Both the position numbers and the translations under genes were made by a program. A model generated the notes under the pieces. It worked only from the letters and a program-made list of their open reading frames with translations. It made no database searches and was not told the origin of the DNA. This document shows positions 9,301 through 17,800 of a stretch of DNA of 64,000 nucleotides, piece by piece. Each line of letters opens with the position of its first letter. The stretch's first letter is position 1. The stretch comes from Colias croceus (Eukaryota; Arthropoda; Insecta; Lepidoptera; Pieridae): the NCBI RefSeq assembly GCF_905220415.1, contig NC_059547.1, positions 6,088,501 to 6,152,500 of the forward strand. Reading direction: 5' to 3'.

Positions 9301-11426
9301 TCAACAGCGTATAATAACCCTTTTTTACTCCGTAATATCACAGTCTAAGCAATTATTTGTCATTATGATCTCTCAATTTCCAACTTAGGTATGAAAATAA
9401 AAATTTACGGCGCTTTTTGTGCTTTTAAAGCAATGCCTTAAAATAAAAGTAAACGTTGTTTCTGTTTCAGATGCCCACAATGCCAAAGATACATGCCGGT
9501 TGTGAAAACGCTAGGCTTGTGGTCACTTCCAGATATCCTAGTAATACATCTAAAAAGATTTCGGCAGTAAGTACAATATTTTATACGTTACCATTTACTT
9601 TCCAAGGATTCTATCGAAATCTTGGTGCTATTGTATTTTAACTTACATTAATTACAATATAAATGTATTATTTACAGACAAGCTAAAGGCCGTACGAGTA
9701 CAAAACTAACAACAATGGTTGAATTTCCTCTAAACGATTTCGACATGACTCCTCACTTGGTGCGCAGGAACACAACGAGCGTGGAATCACCGGGAAACTC
9801 GAGATCGCCGAGACGAAGGCATTCTAAGACGATTGCCAGCCCACAAGAGAATATCTACGACCTTTACGCGATATGCTATCACCATGGCGACGATCTTGAA
9901 ACCGGTCACTACACGGCGGCTTGCAAAAACCCATACGACAACCATTGGTACAAGTTCGACGATTCTAGAGTCACGCCAGTCAGCGATGAGAACGCACACT
10001 GCGAACTCGTCAACAACTCCGCGTACATGCTCTTCTACAAGCGCAAGAAACCGAACGTCGTGCATTCTTGCTCCACGGACGACAACGAACACTGGGCGCT
10101 GCGTATGCCGAAGTATGTGAAACCGGCGGGAGAACTGAACGAAATTAGCGAGATCAAAGAAGAAGTAGACGATACAAAATTAGAGGCTCCAAGTCTCGAT
10201 AAGGGATCTGAATCAGATATCAGCGTGCCCAATCCCTCCCCAGCGAAGAGTATATCCACAATAGATACGATATCTACCTCCAACTCGCCCGTGAAGCAAA
10301 TCGTGAAGAGCACGACCATAATCCAGTCACCCACACTACAACGGCCGCTGATAGTCGAAGTGAACGGACACGCAACGAACGATGAACTGAGCGACTACGA
10401 AAACGAAAGCGGGCCCATAGAGCCGTATATACACAAGGACGTGCACGTTAACCCTAAAATGACGCCCGTGGATACAAGACGACCGAGATCTGTGGACTAT
10501 CCGATACGATCCAGCACTTCACCTTCCACCAGAGATTCGAATAGAAGCTTCGAGAGCTCGCCACTCGTTGCAAGTATCAATGAAGTGGAATACCATCCCA
10601 CCACGGAAGACGTCATGCTGTCTATGTTCCAAGAGTCTAAATATATTGTACCGCGACATCATATAAATGGAGAATCTCACAGGACAGGTGAGTTCTTTAG
10701 TTATCATCATGAAATTATAGTAAGTACCTATTTAATAGTTAATGTTAATAATATAAAAATTAAAATAATAATAACATGAAGAATTTTGTCAGCATCATTT
10801 GGTGAAAAAAAAATTAGTTCTTTTTTGTGCAATTTTGATACAGCATAAATACATACATAATAATAATTTGTCTGCCATAAATTTTATAAAACAAGAGGGT
10901 TTTAGTAGATTATCTTAAAGGTACAAGTCCGAGACGGGCCGCAGACCGCAAACTGCAACAGCAAACTGCAAGCGACAGCACTTGTTTCTATGAACATCTA
11001 TGAAATTGATTCGCGCGCGCGGCAACACTGCTGCCTGCAGACGCAACGCGCAGCGTGCGGCCGCGGCGCGCAGCGACCGCAGACTGCAGTATGCAAATGC
11101 CAATTATTGCCATGGCAACTATTTGTTTATTTATATTTTAATTGGTGAATTCTTATGACTTTTGCGTTCTGTGCATTGTGCAGCCACGGCATGCAACCGC
11201 AGTTGGAATAGCGACCGCAGGCAGCATTGCGGTAACCGCAGCCGGTAGCCACAGTGTCGCCTGCGGTTGCGGTCTGCGGCCCGTCTCGGACCTTTAATGT
11301 CCTTTCGAACAAAAATCTCAAATGTCAAAAGTTTAAAATAAAACATGAATTTGTTTTTAACATTACTATAATTTTTATATACTTTCAGAAAAACCGTCTG
11401 TTTGGAAAACTCGAATATCAACGTGA
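207..11426 (+). CDS. USP31: USP31/USP43-type ubiquitin carboxyl-terminal hydrolase, 3' part of gene (12 exons)
   Basis: This gene encodes a deubiquitinase (peptidase family C19) that cleaves ubiquitin from substrates. Coding exons are 207-341, 1134-1268, 1345-1448, 1645-1765, 2248-2395, 2781-2927, 3271-3455, 3771-3877, 5432-5563, 9471-9566, 9678-10687 and 11389-11426. All junctions are GT-AG and the phases agree throughout, giving 785 residues up to a TGA stop. Visible USP landmarks are QHDAQEF (exon 2), a CxxC pair at LTCAKC (exon 4), a second at CPQC (exon 10), IHLKRF (exon 10) and the His box GHYTA followed by WYKFDDS (exon 11). By homology the catalytic His is near residue 514 and the Asp near 531-532 of the visible chain. 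The Cys box and start codon lie left of the window. After the His box comes a Ser/Pro-rich, probably disordered tail. The closest relatives I recognise are vertebrate USP31/USP43 and fly Usp15-31. The assignment to the USP family is secure; the paralogue name is less so. Confidence 0.9.
1134..1268 (+). CDS. USP31: USP exon with QHDAQEF box
   Basis: The exon encodes 45 residues in phase 0 and carries the conserved QHDAQEF motif of the USP catalytic core, followed by LLDKVHEDLN. The acceptor is CTTACAG and the donor AAA|GTAAGA. Confidence 0.88.
1345..1448 (+). CDS. USP31: USP exon (core, SFVQAVFQAQY segment)
   Basis: The exon encodes 34 codons plus two bases and ends in SFVQAVFQAQY, the segment that precedes the first zinc-finger Cys pair in this subfamily. 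It is separated from the preceding exon by a 76-bp intron. The donor is ACAG|GTATTG. Confidence 0.85.
1645..1765 (+). CDS. USP31: USP exon with first CxxC pair
   Basis: The exon completes a split Arg codon and encodes SALTCAKCERTS, the first CxxC of the USP zinc-binding fingers, then FDPFHCVSVQLP. The donor is AAT|GTAAGT. Confidence 0.87.
2248..2395 (+). CDS. USP31: USP exon (ubiquitin-like insert region, first part)
   Basis: The exon encodes 49 codons plus one base, with VRIGVELPTSATMDDLR. This resembles the short ubiquitin-like stretch inserted between the fingers of USP31/43-type proteins. The acceptor is CGCAG; the donor is ACTG|GTATTT. The preceding intron (1766-2247) shows nothing recognisable. 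Confidence 0.8.
2781..2927 (+). CDS. USP31: USP exon (ALYCMEAP segment)
   Basis: The frame was set by the incoming single base. The exon then reads ALYCMEAPP and LLILWVNLLEGERFG, matching the USP31-type segment that precedes the next conserved block. Other frames contain stops. The first 16 residues (GWCNARSGW...) look less conserved to me. Confidence 0.78.
3130..3255 (-). repeat. Decayed Helitron-like copy beside a USP exon
   Basis: The stretch starts AGCGGTTCGCCCTGTCTTCG and contains CATAAGAACCATCCTCGTA. Both are mutated versions of the repeat at 61448-61619. It sits directly before the acceptor at 3270, so it occupies the normal place of the pyrimidine tract. Confidence 0.5.
3271..3455 (+). 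CDS. USP31: USP exon (YAMQVPREISYQDLQ segment)
   Basis: The exon begins with two bases completing Gly, then encodes SPYAMQVPREISYQDLQKLM and a helical stretch, ending in AYLLPE. The acceptor is GAAAAG, without a clear pyrimidine tract; a decayed repeat (about 3130-3255) lies directly upstream. The donor is GAG|GTAGGC. Confidence 0.85.
3771..3877 (+). CDS. USP31: USP exon (LPHPLFALDVEQ segment)
   Basis: The exon encodes 35 codons plus two bases: LPHPLFALDV, then HLRLELLWDP. The acceptor is GTCTCAG and the donor GATAG|GTGAGT. The next intron (3878-5431) is almost entirely mobile-element sequence. Confidence 0.84.
4085..4678 (+). repeat. Helitron-like repeat, degenerate
   Basis: The stretch ends in a GC-rich segment followed by CTAGT (4674-4678), the CTRRT-type 3' end expected of Helitrons. 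It begins near AAAGATTGTGAGGACGAATG and contains GGATTTGGATGAA, phrases I associate with common lepidopteran repeats. The left boundary is uncertain. Confidence 0.45.
4712..4932 (+). repeat. tRNA-derived SINE (Gly-tRNA-like head)
   Basis: The head has a box-A-like GGCTTGGTTGGTAGTGG (4728-4744), an anticodon-arm-like TTGCCTTCCAAGC (4747-4759), and a box-B GGTTCGATACC, followed by an AT-rich body. The anticodon arm matches the TTCCAA context of tRNA-Gly(UCC). Extra bases between the arms and the long body argue against a functional tRNA. It lies in USP intron 8. Confidence 0.65.
4959..5081. mobile_element. Hairpin MITE, TA duplication
   Basis: Two arms of about 50 bp are near-perfect inverted copies, the left running TTAGCGTAACGTTTAATAGA and on. 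A short spacer lies around 5011-5025. The flanks are TA on both sides. There is no coding capacity. The structure fits a non-autonomous Tc1/mariner-type MITE. Confidence 0.7.
5107..5360. mobile_element. AACCGACTTC-ended MITE
   Basis: The ends are AACCGACTTCAAAC and GAAGTCGGTT, in inverted orientation. The interior has an A-run (5295-5312) and TACCGGCCGAATTGATAACC. I recognise this as an abundant lepidopteran short repeat. Short ORFs across it are not genes. Confidence 0.65.
5432..5563 (+). CDS. USP31: USP exon, GC-rich (EWGEACEVHV segment)
   Basis: The exon is strikingly GC-rich and CpG-rich against an AT-rich background. It encodes REWGEACEVHVSAAGAAAP and LTLHACLAHYTRAEHLAQED. The acceptor GATGTAG is weak, but it is the only one I found that keeps the frame. 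A MITE ends about 47 bp upstream. The donor is GCG|GTGAGT. Confidence 0.78.
5586..8288. mobile_element. 2.7-kb DNA transposon with long inverted repeats in USP intron 9
   Basis: The ends CAGGGTGTAATCGTTAAGTG and its reverse complement are flanked by TATA on both sides (5582-5585 and 8289-8292). Similarity between arms extends about 170 bp inward. A further exact inverted 21-mer (5778-5800 region against 7894-7914) shows the repeat continues past gaps. I found no transposase, so it is probably non-autonomous. The superfamily is unresolved; the flank could be a TATA or a TA duplication. Confidence 0.75.
6268..6680 (+). repeat. Lepidopteran GGCCAAGTGCGAGTTGGACT repeat nested in the transposon
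   Basis: The stretch starts AAACGGCCAAGTGCGAGTTG and ends near GGTTCGGAGCCCTAAAAAT after GTGATCCTATAAGGGTTCTG. These phrases belong to a repeat family I know from many moth and butterfly genomes. It lies wholly inside the 5586-8288 element, so it is probably a later insertion. Confidence 0.6.
8293..9470. other. Remainder of USP intron 9
   Basis: No gene or complete repeat is visible. A CpG/TpG-rich patch (about 8668-8735, with CACGCGCGTGGGTGTGCG) stands out against AT-rich surroundings and may be a repeat fragment. Confidence 0.4.
9471..9566 (+). CDS. USP31: USP exon with second CxxC and IHLKRF
   Basis: The exon encodes CPQCQRYMPVVKTLGLWSLP followed by DILVIHLKRF. The CPQC pair is the second half of the zinc site and HLKRF is a USP hallmark. 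The acceptor is TGTTTCAG and the donor CGGCA|GTAAGT. Confidence 0.92.
9678..10687 (+). CDS. USP31: USP exon with catalytic His box and Ser/Pro-rich tail
   Basis: The large exon encodes VEFPLNDFDMTPH, YDLYAICYHHGD, the His box GHYTA, WYKFDDSRVTPV and AYMLFYKRKKP, all standard end-of-USP motifs. An acidic then Ser/Thr/Pro-rich tail follows. Reading through the donor ACAG|GTGAGT would end the protein at 10779; splicing to 11389 is the alternative preferred here. Confidence 0.9.
10919..11293. mobile_element. GC-rich MITE with TTAA duplication in the last USP intron
   Basis: TTAA flanks both sides (10915-10918 and 11294-11297). The ends are AGGTACAAGTCCGAGACGGG and, in reverse complement, AGGTCCGAGACGGGCCGCAG, differing by a small insertion. 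The interior is unusually GC-rich with many CTGCGGT/ACCGCAG-type words. TTAA target choice is typical of piggyBac-type elements, but the terminal bases are not the piggyBac CCC. No protein is encoded. Confidence 0.7.
11389..11426 (+). CDS. USP31: USP terminal coding exon
   Basis: After acceptor ACTTTCAG the exon completes a Glu codon and encodes a 12-residue C-terminus (EKPSVWKTRIST) before TGA at 11424-11426. It is short, so the evidence is splice-site quality and phase agreement only. Confidence 0.62.
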
Positions 11427-14400
11427 GAACAGCTGAATGGGATCAGCGAGTGCCACACGAATACTTATGCTTTATTTATTGTACAACTGACCTTAGATCT
11501 GAGGATTCCGCATAGTTGACAGAGCTATGTTATTGTATGAAATAGATATATACTCAATGTTGTGTTCCCGCGGTGGAATAGGGTTGCTACTTAAATATAT
11601 TTCGAAACGTATGTTAAACCACGTTTACACGAAACGAGCTTCCTAAATATATTCTTCATGATGTAGTTTTTTTTTATTAATTACATAACGAAACTTATGA
11701 GTGTGCTAGTAATATTTTTAAGAGATTTTACTTCAATTTAAATGAAAGCCTAATGAGAACGCAATATTCGTTATTGTTCGTTGCTTGCATGTGTTAGTTT
11801 TTCATATGTAGTCGATAAGGCTAAATGTATTTTGTGAAATCAAATATAGATAAACAGCGTAAGAATAAATGTTGTCATTACAATATAATAATTGTGCCTT
11901 CGCTCTAGGGAAGTTGTGATTTTAAATATACAACACCTCGACACAATGTTAAGATCTTTCAGTCATAATATGTATATATGATATACAAGTAACTTTTTTA
12001 ATTAGATCGAGGTTTATTTATAGAGATGTCTCAATGTACTTGCAAATACTTCGATTGTGTATATATGCTGACGTTGCAAAGATTTGATTTAAAATGTAAA
12101 TACTGTGGCCTTTATACAGTTTTACAAGTAATTGGTCTTGTACCTAATGATATTCTGGGTTGAAGCGTCGACTGTGTAAATATCCAAATTCGCACTAGGT
12201 AAGTGGGGTAAGATGTGATGTTTTTAAGTATAACAAAAAATATTTAAAATTGACTTTTTTTTTAAAAGACAATCGAGATAAGGGTAATATAAATAATGTA
12301 TGTTGTAATGCGAGTGTGCATTGAGCGTTACGGCAATGTTCCACATGACCTGCACATGAATGGTAATTAACATTATTTCTTTAACCATATTACTCTAATT
12401 AGTGCAGTTAAACGGTTCTAAAATATAAACAAATTAACAAGTTGCGATTATATTTCTTTATGATTGAATTTTCGCGTTTTTAATTAGTAGTGTTCAGCAA
12501 AATTCCTATTTACTAGAAAATTATTTAAAGATTGTTTTTTTTTGTAGAAATGGCTCTGAGTGTTTGTGTTAAAGGGGTTAAAACGACCAATTGCAAATGT
12601 ATTCAAATTATTTATAACAAAAAGTTTATAATGATCATGTTACACGTATGGTATGGAGAATGATTTCGATAATAAACGATTTATACAAGATAGTGTAGTT
12701 ATTCCAGAGATATATAACTTAATATATTATGGTCGTTCCATCTCCGTTTTATTATTATGTATTACGTTCGTTGTTTTAATTTAAAATGTTTATTTTTATC
12801 TATATCACGTTATGTTAAAATATAAGTGTTATGTGCACCTTAATAATGTTTTTATTTTTTCACCATTCCCCTATTTATTTTGTTAAAGTTTTCTAACACC
12901 CGGAACCTCCCCACTTGATGTCTGTGTCCACTCAATCTTATATTTTCGACGTTTTATACAGATATCAATACATATATTAATGGACCTTACCTTCGACAAG
13001 TTCTTTCGTTCGTTCTATCGACTATACATATAGTAAGGTTTAATTTTTTAGGTTTTTAGTTAGCACTTGATAATTCATAAACACTATTTAATAGTTTCTA
13101 CTGGTAAATCAAATTTAACAGACCACATTGCAATAATGTATGCAAGTGTCACGTACTTTTGTGAAATTCTATATTGCTCGTGAATTGTAGGACCTAATTC
13201 TTACGAACACAGTTGAAACTTGTGAAGGTGAAATTCCAGCCATTAAGTGAAGGTAATTTCCGACTCGGTAGGCGCATTGTCTAGACAGCCTAAATTTACT
13301 GTAAAGGATACAATTAAAGATTTTGTTTAAGGTTAATAACATAAATCATTCTAACATTGCTATTTTTTGAACAAACTGCGGCCGACGTAGGTAAATATTT
13401 TTTTTTATAGGAGAGACCACGCATAACGTCTCACAGAATAGCCTATGTTAATAATTATTAATCAATTGAATATGCACATTGGCCCCATGTAAATTTCAAA
13501 AAGAAAAGGGGGGCCGGTGGGGAAAAAGGTTAGATTTCAGATGTTTCGGCGGTTTAAAAGTTTTGAACCATGATGAATATTGTAAATTTACCCAACATTT
13601 CAAAATGTGTAAATACCTACCAGACACCAGTATTAGTAAATCGTTTAAATAATTTTCCGTCCACTATAAACTTATTATTAAAAAAATAACAGGTATGTAC
13701 CTAGATCGAAATGAATATAGCCCTGAAAAAAAATACATCCACCATTTATTAACAGCGATGTAAACAAACATATTTCTTAACAATAAGCGGTAACAAAGTA
13801 ATAAAGACCTTCGCAGAAATTCCTTGCTTGTAATTATTATTTACAGCGCTTCCTTCGAATCAGTTTTGTAATAATTGATTTTTATATAGACATTTTGATC
13901 AACTTGATTGTATGAATTTATAGCTGTTACACGTAAAATTCAATAAAATTGATTAAATTGTTATTTAGACTAATTAAAATTAAAATTAAATTAATTAACT
14001 AGGTACACAGAGCGTCGAGAGAAGGTTGATAGATAGTTATTTTACGCTTGCCAACACATCTTTGATGATTGTGGATATGATAGATTATGCTCCTGTAATG
14101 GAAACTGTATTGAATTACAAAACGCAAGACCAAAGAATAAGAACAGTAGATTTATATCCTATTACCTACATATTAATATAATATGCTTTTAACTATTAGA
14201 AGCCTCAAACCCTAAAGTTCTACGGAAATAATATATACGACAATATTCTACGACGAAATCTAATTGCAGCATTACTTATTCGTAGATTGTAGCATTAGAT
14301 TTAGAGATTTTAGAAACTCAACATCACAACTTTTAGATTTAAAGCCTGAATATAAAGCGGTAGACACGTTTTGTTGCGTCTAAAACGTGTCCTGCAAGTT

Positions 14401-14566
14401 CTTTCTCTTTGTGAAGGTTGCAAATAATTATTACAAGTACAACGAATTAATTACCATCTAATACGGTCTATATAATATTGTAATTTACTAGCCAAAAAAT
14501 AATTAATATATATGGGTGGTTGTTAAAATAAGCACGCAAAAGTTAATATTCCAATTTATTGCAGTT
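11427..14566. other. Convergent intergenic region, USP 3' UTR to yellow-g-like 3' end
   Basis: The region starts with the likely USP 3' untranslated region. AATAAA occurs at 11864-11869 and 12671-12676; which is used cannot be decided from sequence alone. The rest is AT-rich, with no convincing ORF or complete element. Confidence 0.45.
14555..14560 (-). promoter_or_regulatory. Polyadenylation signal, yellow-g-like gene
   Basis: On the minus strand AATAAA begins 6 nt after the TAG stop (14567-14569). It is the first such hexamer downstream, so the 3' UTR may be very short. Confidence 0.45.
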
Positions 14567-14847
14567 CTAAGGCTGACTTACAAAGGTAATTCTATGATAC
14601 GCAGGAACATTGCTTTGAACTGCGTCGCCATAGTTTGAATCCAATATCAATAAATTGCGTTTATGATCGGCAGTGACTGACGTAGGCACAAGTCGTGGCC
14701 CTGCTGAATGGATATCCGTCAAGTGTGATGAATTATACATGAGGCGAGTATCCCAGGAGAGTACATCTGTGCAATCCGTGTGTCGCAAATATACGTGGTG
14801 TGCGTGAAAGCCTAACAATACCACCGGTTTCGTATGCTCCCCGAACA
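14567..14847 (-). CDS. yellow-g: yellow-g-like exon 5 (C-terminus)
   Basis: The exon encodes VFGEHTKPVVLLGFHAHHVY, VLSWDTR, a sequon at NSS, and the C-terminus YHRITFVSQP before TAG. The acceptor is TATTTCAG. Confidence 0.86.
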
Positions 14848-17800
14848 CTGAAATAATAATCAATTAATATGTTGCGATTATTTTACAAGAGGAAGTATTG
14901 AAGTAATAAAGGATGTTAAATAGGTGTAAAAGATTACAATCGATAGCTTTGTGAATGTCATATTAATATAATCAATGTTTAAATGGCAATTAATCGTTTG
15001 CATCCTTTTTAACGAAATGTGAAAGGAAATATCGATACATTCTCATATACAAATTATAACTGTATGACATGTGCCATTTACAAGTCGGTTAATTAAATAT
15101 ATTGTGTTAAAGATAGACTCTAAGGATAGACTAATAAAAGTCTTTCATCGTTATTCACATCAATTTAACTACAGTGAATTTACACATTTAGATGAACTTG
15201 ACTTCACCAACATTATTTTTCAGTGTTATTACAACTTACTATTTATTTATTTATTTATTTATACTCTTTATTGTGCTGCCAAAATACATACAATACAAAC
15301 AAAACTTATTCTAAAAGAAAAACAGCACAGAAGGCGGCCTTATCACTCAAGAGTGATCTCTTCCAGGCAACCAACTGATAGAAGGATAAATAATAAACTA
15401 GAAATAGGAGGTAGGTTGGTAGAAAGTATACGCAAGGATAAATAAATAATAATGTTATACAAAGATAATAAAAATATTATTTAATAAAGATTATAAACTA
15501 TTATATAGGACGTACATAAAATAATCAAATTACTCTTAACTTATCATTATTCATCTTCCTCTATAATAAGTAATAGTCCCAAATGTTTAGTGTCTATAAC
15601 TTACAAAGTCACTTATCTATACAGTGTCTAAACAAAAACCTTGTCTACCGGTTTGTCTTTGTAAGTAGGTATCACAATGTATTAATTTCAAAAGTTCTAG
15701 ACTCTACCAATTACGATATAATATTTTATGCAATATGATTAATTAATATTTAATTTGTTGAGCAATAGACTAGATATCCCAGTCCGTTCTACTTATCAGG
15801 AATAATTTATTCTCTCCATAAGCTTTTTAAATACAAAGCTTATTCAATAGTTCAATACATACCTTTACACAATATATAACACAGCAACCTTGCAATACCT
15901 AGTATTTAGATATTTTAGAAAACTAGCTAGAGCTTCAGGTCTTCTATTATTATCTCTACCAAACCAAATTTCATATAGAACCGATCAGCTGTTTTGCATG
16001 AAAACGCAACACACATACATGCTTTTTGATACTTAAAAAACTTGACTTTTAAAATGTTAGTTAGGTTTACGCTTACCTCGTAATGTTGAATGAGCGTTCT
16101 TCCTTTTCAATATTCCAGTATCCAGCTCCATAATGCCAGGCCTGTTAAGACTAATCAACACTAGAACGGATTGTGCCAGCCCTCGCTTCACCAGCGCTAG
16201 CTGGATTCCAGGTGATGCAGAGCATGCAGTCACATGCCAACCCGACTCTTTTGCGACGTCGTACACTATTATTGCACCTCGAGACGCATCGGAGACATAC
16301 CTAAATAATCAGTATTATAGTTTGATGGTCATTACATCATTGTTTCCTTTCGTGTAATTGAAATACGGTTAAATTTTCGACTAATAGTAAAGTAAAAGGT
16401 TATGGATCCTTTCAAGTCATAAAGTTTTTCGATTGATCTACGTCTATGTTATTTTATAATGTTTTCGATCAAACTTTTAGAATTTTGTAACTCGATGGCA
16501 ATATATTTGCCTTTGTTCACCTACCTACATACAAGAGAAAATAAATAAGAATGAAATACGTGGAACGCTATCAATGTCTTGGGATACTCCTTTATGAATA
16601 AATCTACCATAAGAGTTTTGACCCAGGAGAATCAATAACAAAGCGGTGAAGACAATAGCAGCGCAGGCAAAGTACTTTCACTCACTTAAAATTATTCTAG
16701 TGATTCGCACCAATGCTCTTGAGGACGGCGGTATATTCCAAGTATTTCCTGTGTGAGCATGTTTATGTTAGCAGGTACCTAATATAAAAGTGACCAGACC
16801 TATAAAACTGGTTCATAATATACCTACCTATAACGTGCATTGATTTTAAGCCCTGCAATAGATTTACACCAGTATTGCGTTTTGTCATGTCATGTAGAAA
16901 TAAATTGTTTAGTAACTGTTAGTCCGGATATCGTATCGTAGCGCCCAAACGGATTAATCGATTCGAGAAGAATTTGTTACAAACAAAATTCTTGTTCCTG
17001 ATATTATGCTCAATTACATTAGTAGTATTAGTATGTATTCGTCTTACCTGACTATTTTTTTATTTAATATTTTGTTCTTAACCGTAGGTACTATTGCGGC
17101 GGAATTAGAAGAATTTAGAATTAGAATTTATTTAGAATATTATGGACCGTTAATAATAGAGTCAACTTATGAAATTCCAGACCACTTACGCGTTAAGCAT
17201 AGTTAATAGCGTTACCGGAGGCAGGAACTTGTCATCGCGTTAACTAGGTAGGTAGGTATATCGTTAGTTAGAGCAGTTACTCAAAACACATTCAAGGTAA
17301 AAGCAACCTTCTACCGAACGTAATTAGAGTTTTCACATTATGTAAACATTACCTATAGGGAAGTCGATAATTAAAAGAGTTAAAAAAGTCGAATAACAGC
17401 AGTTCTTACATCAAATATGTAATGAAGAATCCAATATAACGGTCAAACACGTTCTTCTAGAAGCCAAAAATAGTAGTGAAATTCTAAGTTAGTATTAAAA
17501 CGTCATACATGAAAGGTTTTCCTGCAATGGTGTATTCGACGACGATATTTTGTAGCATGGAAGTTGGCTCGGTTAAATGCGAAAGATCGATTTGTTTAGT
17601 CAGTTTCTTCAACAGCAGGCTAATGCTTACTATCTTTGGAGGGCACGTGCAGCGGGGTGAAACGAAAGTCTCTATGATTCCACTATCGAGAACCCATAGA
17701 TTTCCCTGCAATATAGAAGAACGTACATTAGATTGATAGAACACGATTTAAAATTAAATTTTCAAATCCTAAAATTGAAATATATATTAAACTTCATATT

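Noticed and set aside
9787..10334. Several antisense and shifted-frame ORFs in the USP exon
   Set aside because: Shadows of the strongly supported USP reading frame.
15071..15445. 124-codon open frame, plus strand
   Set aside because: Runs through the antisense of a LINE 3' tail with an ATTT repeat.
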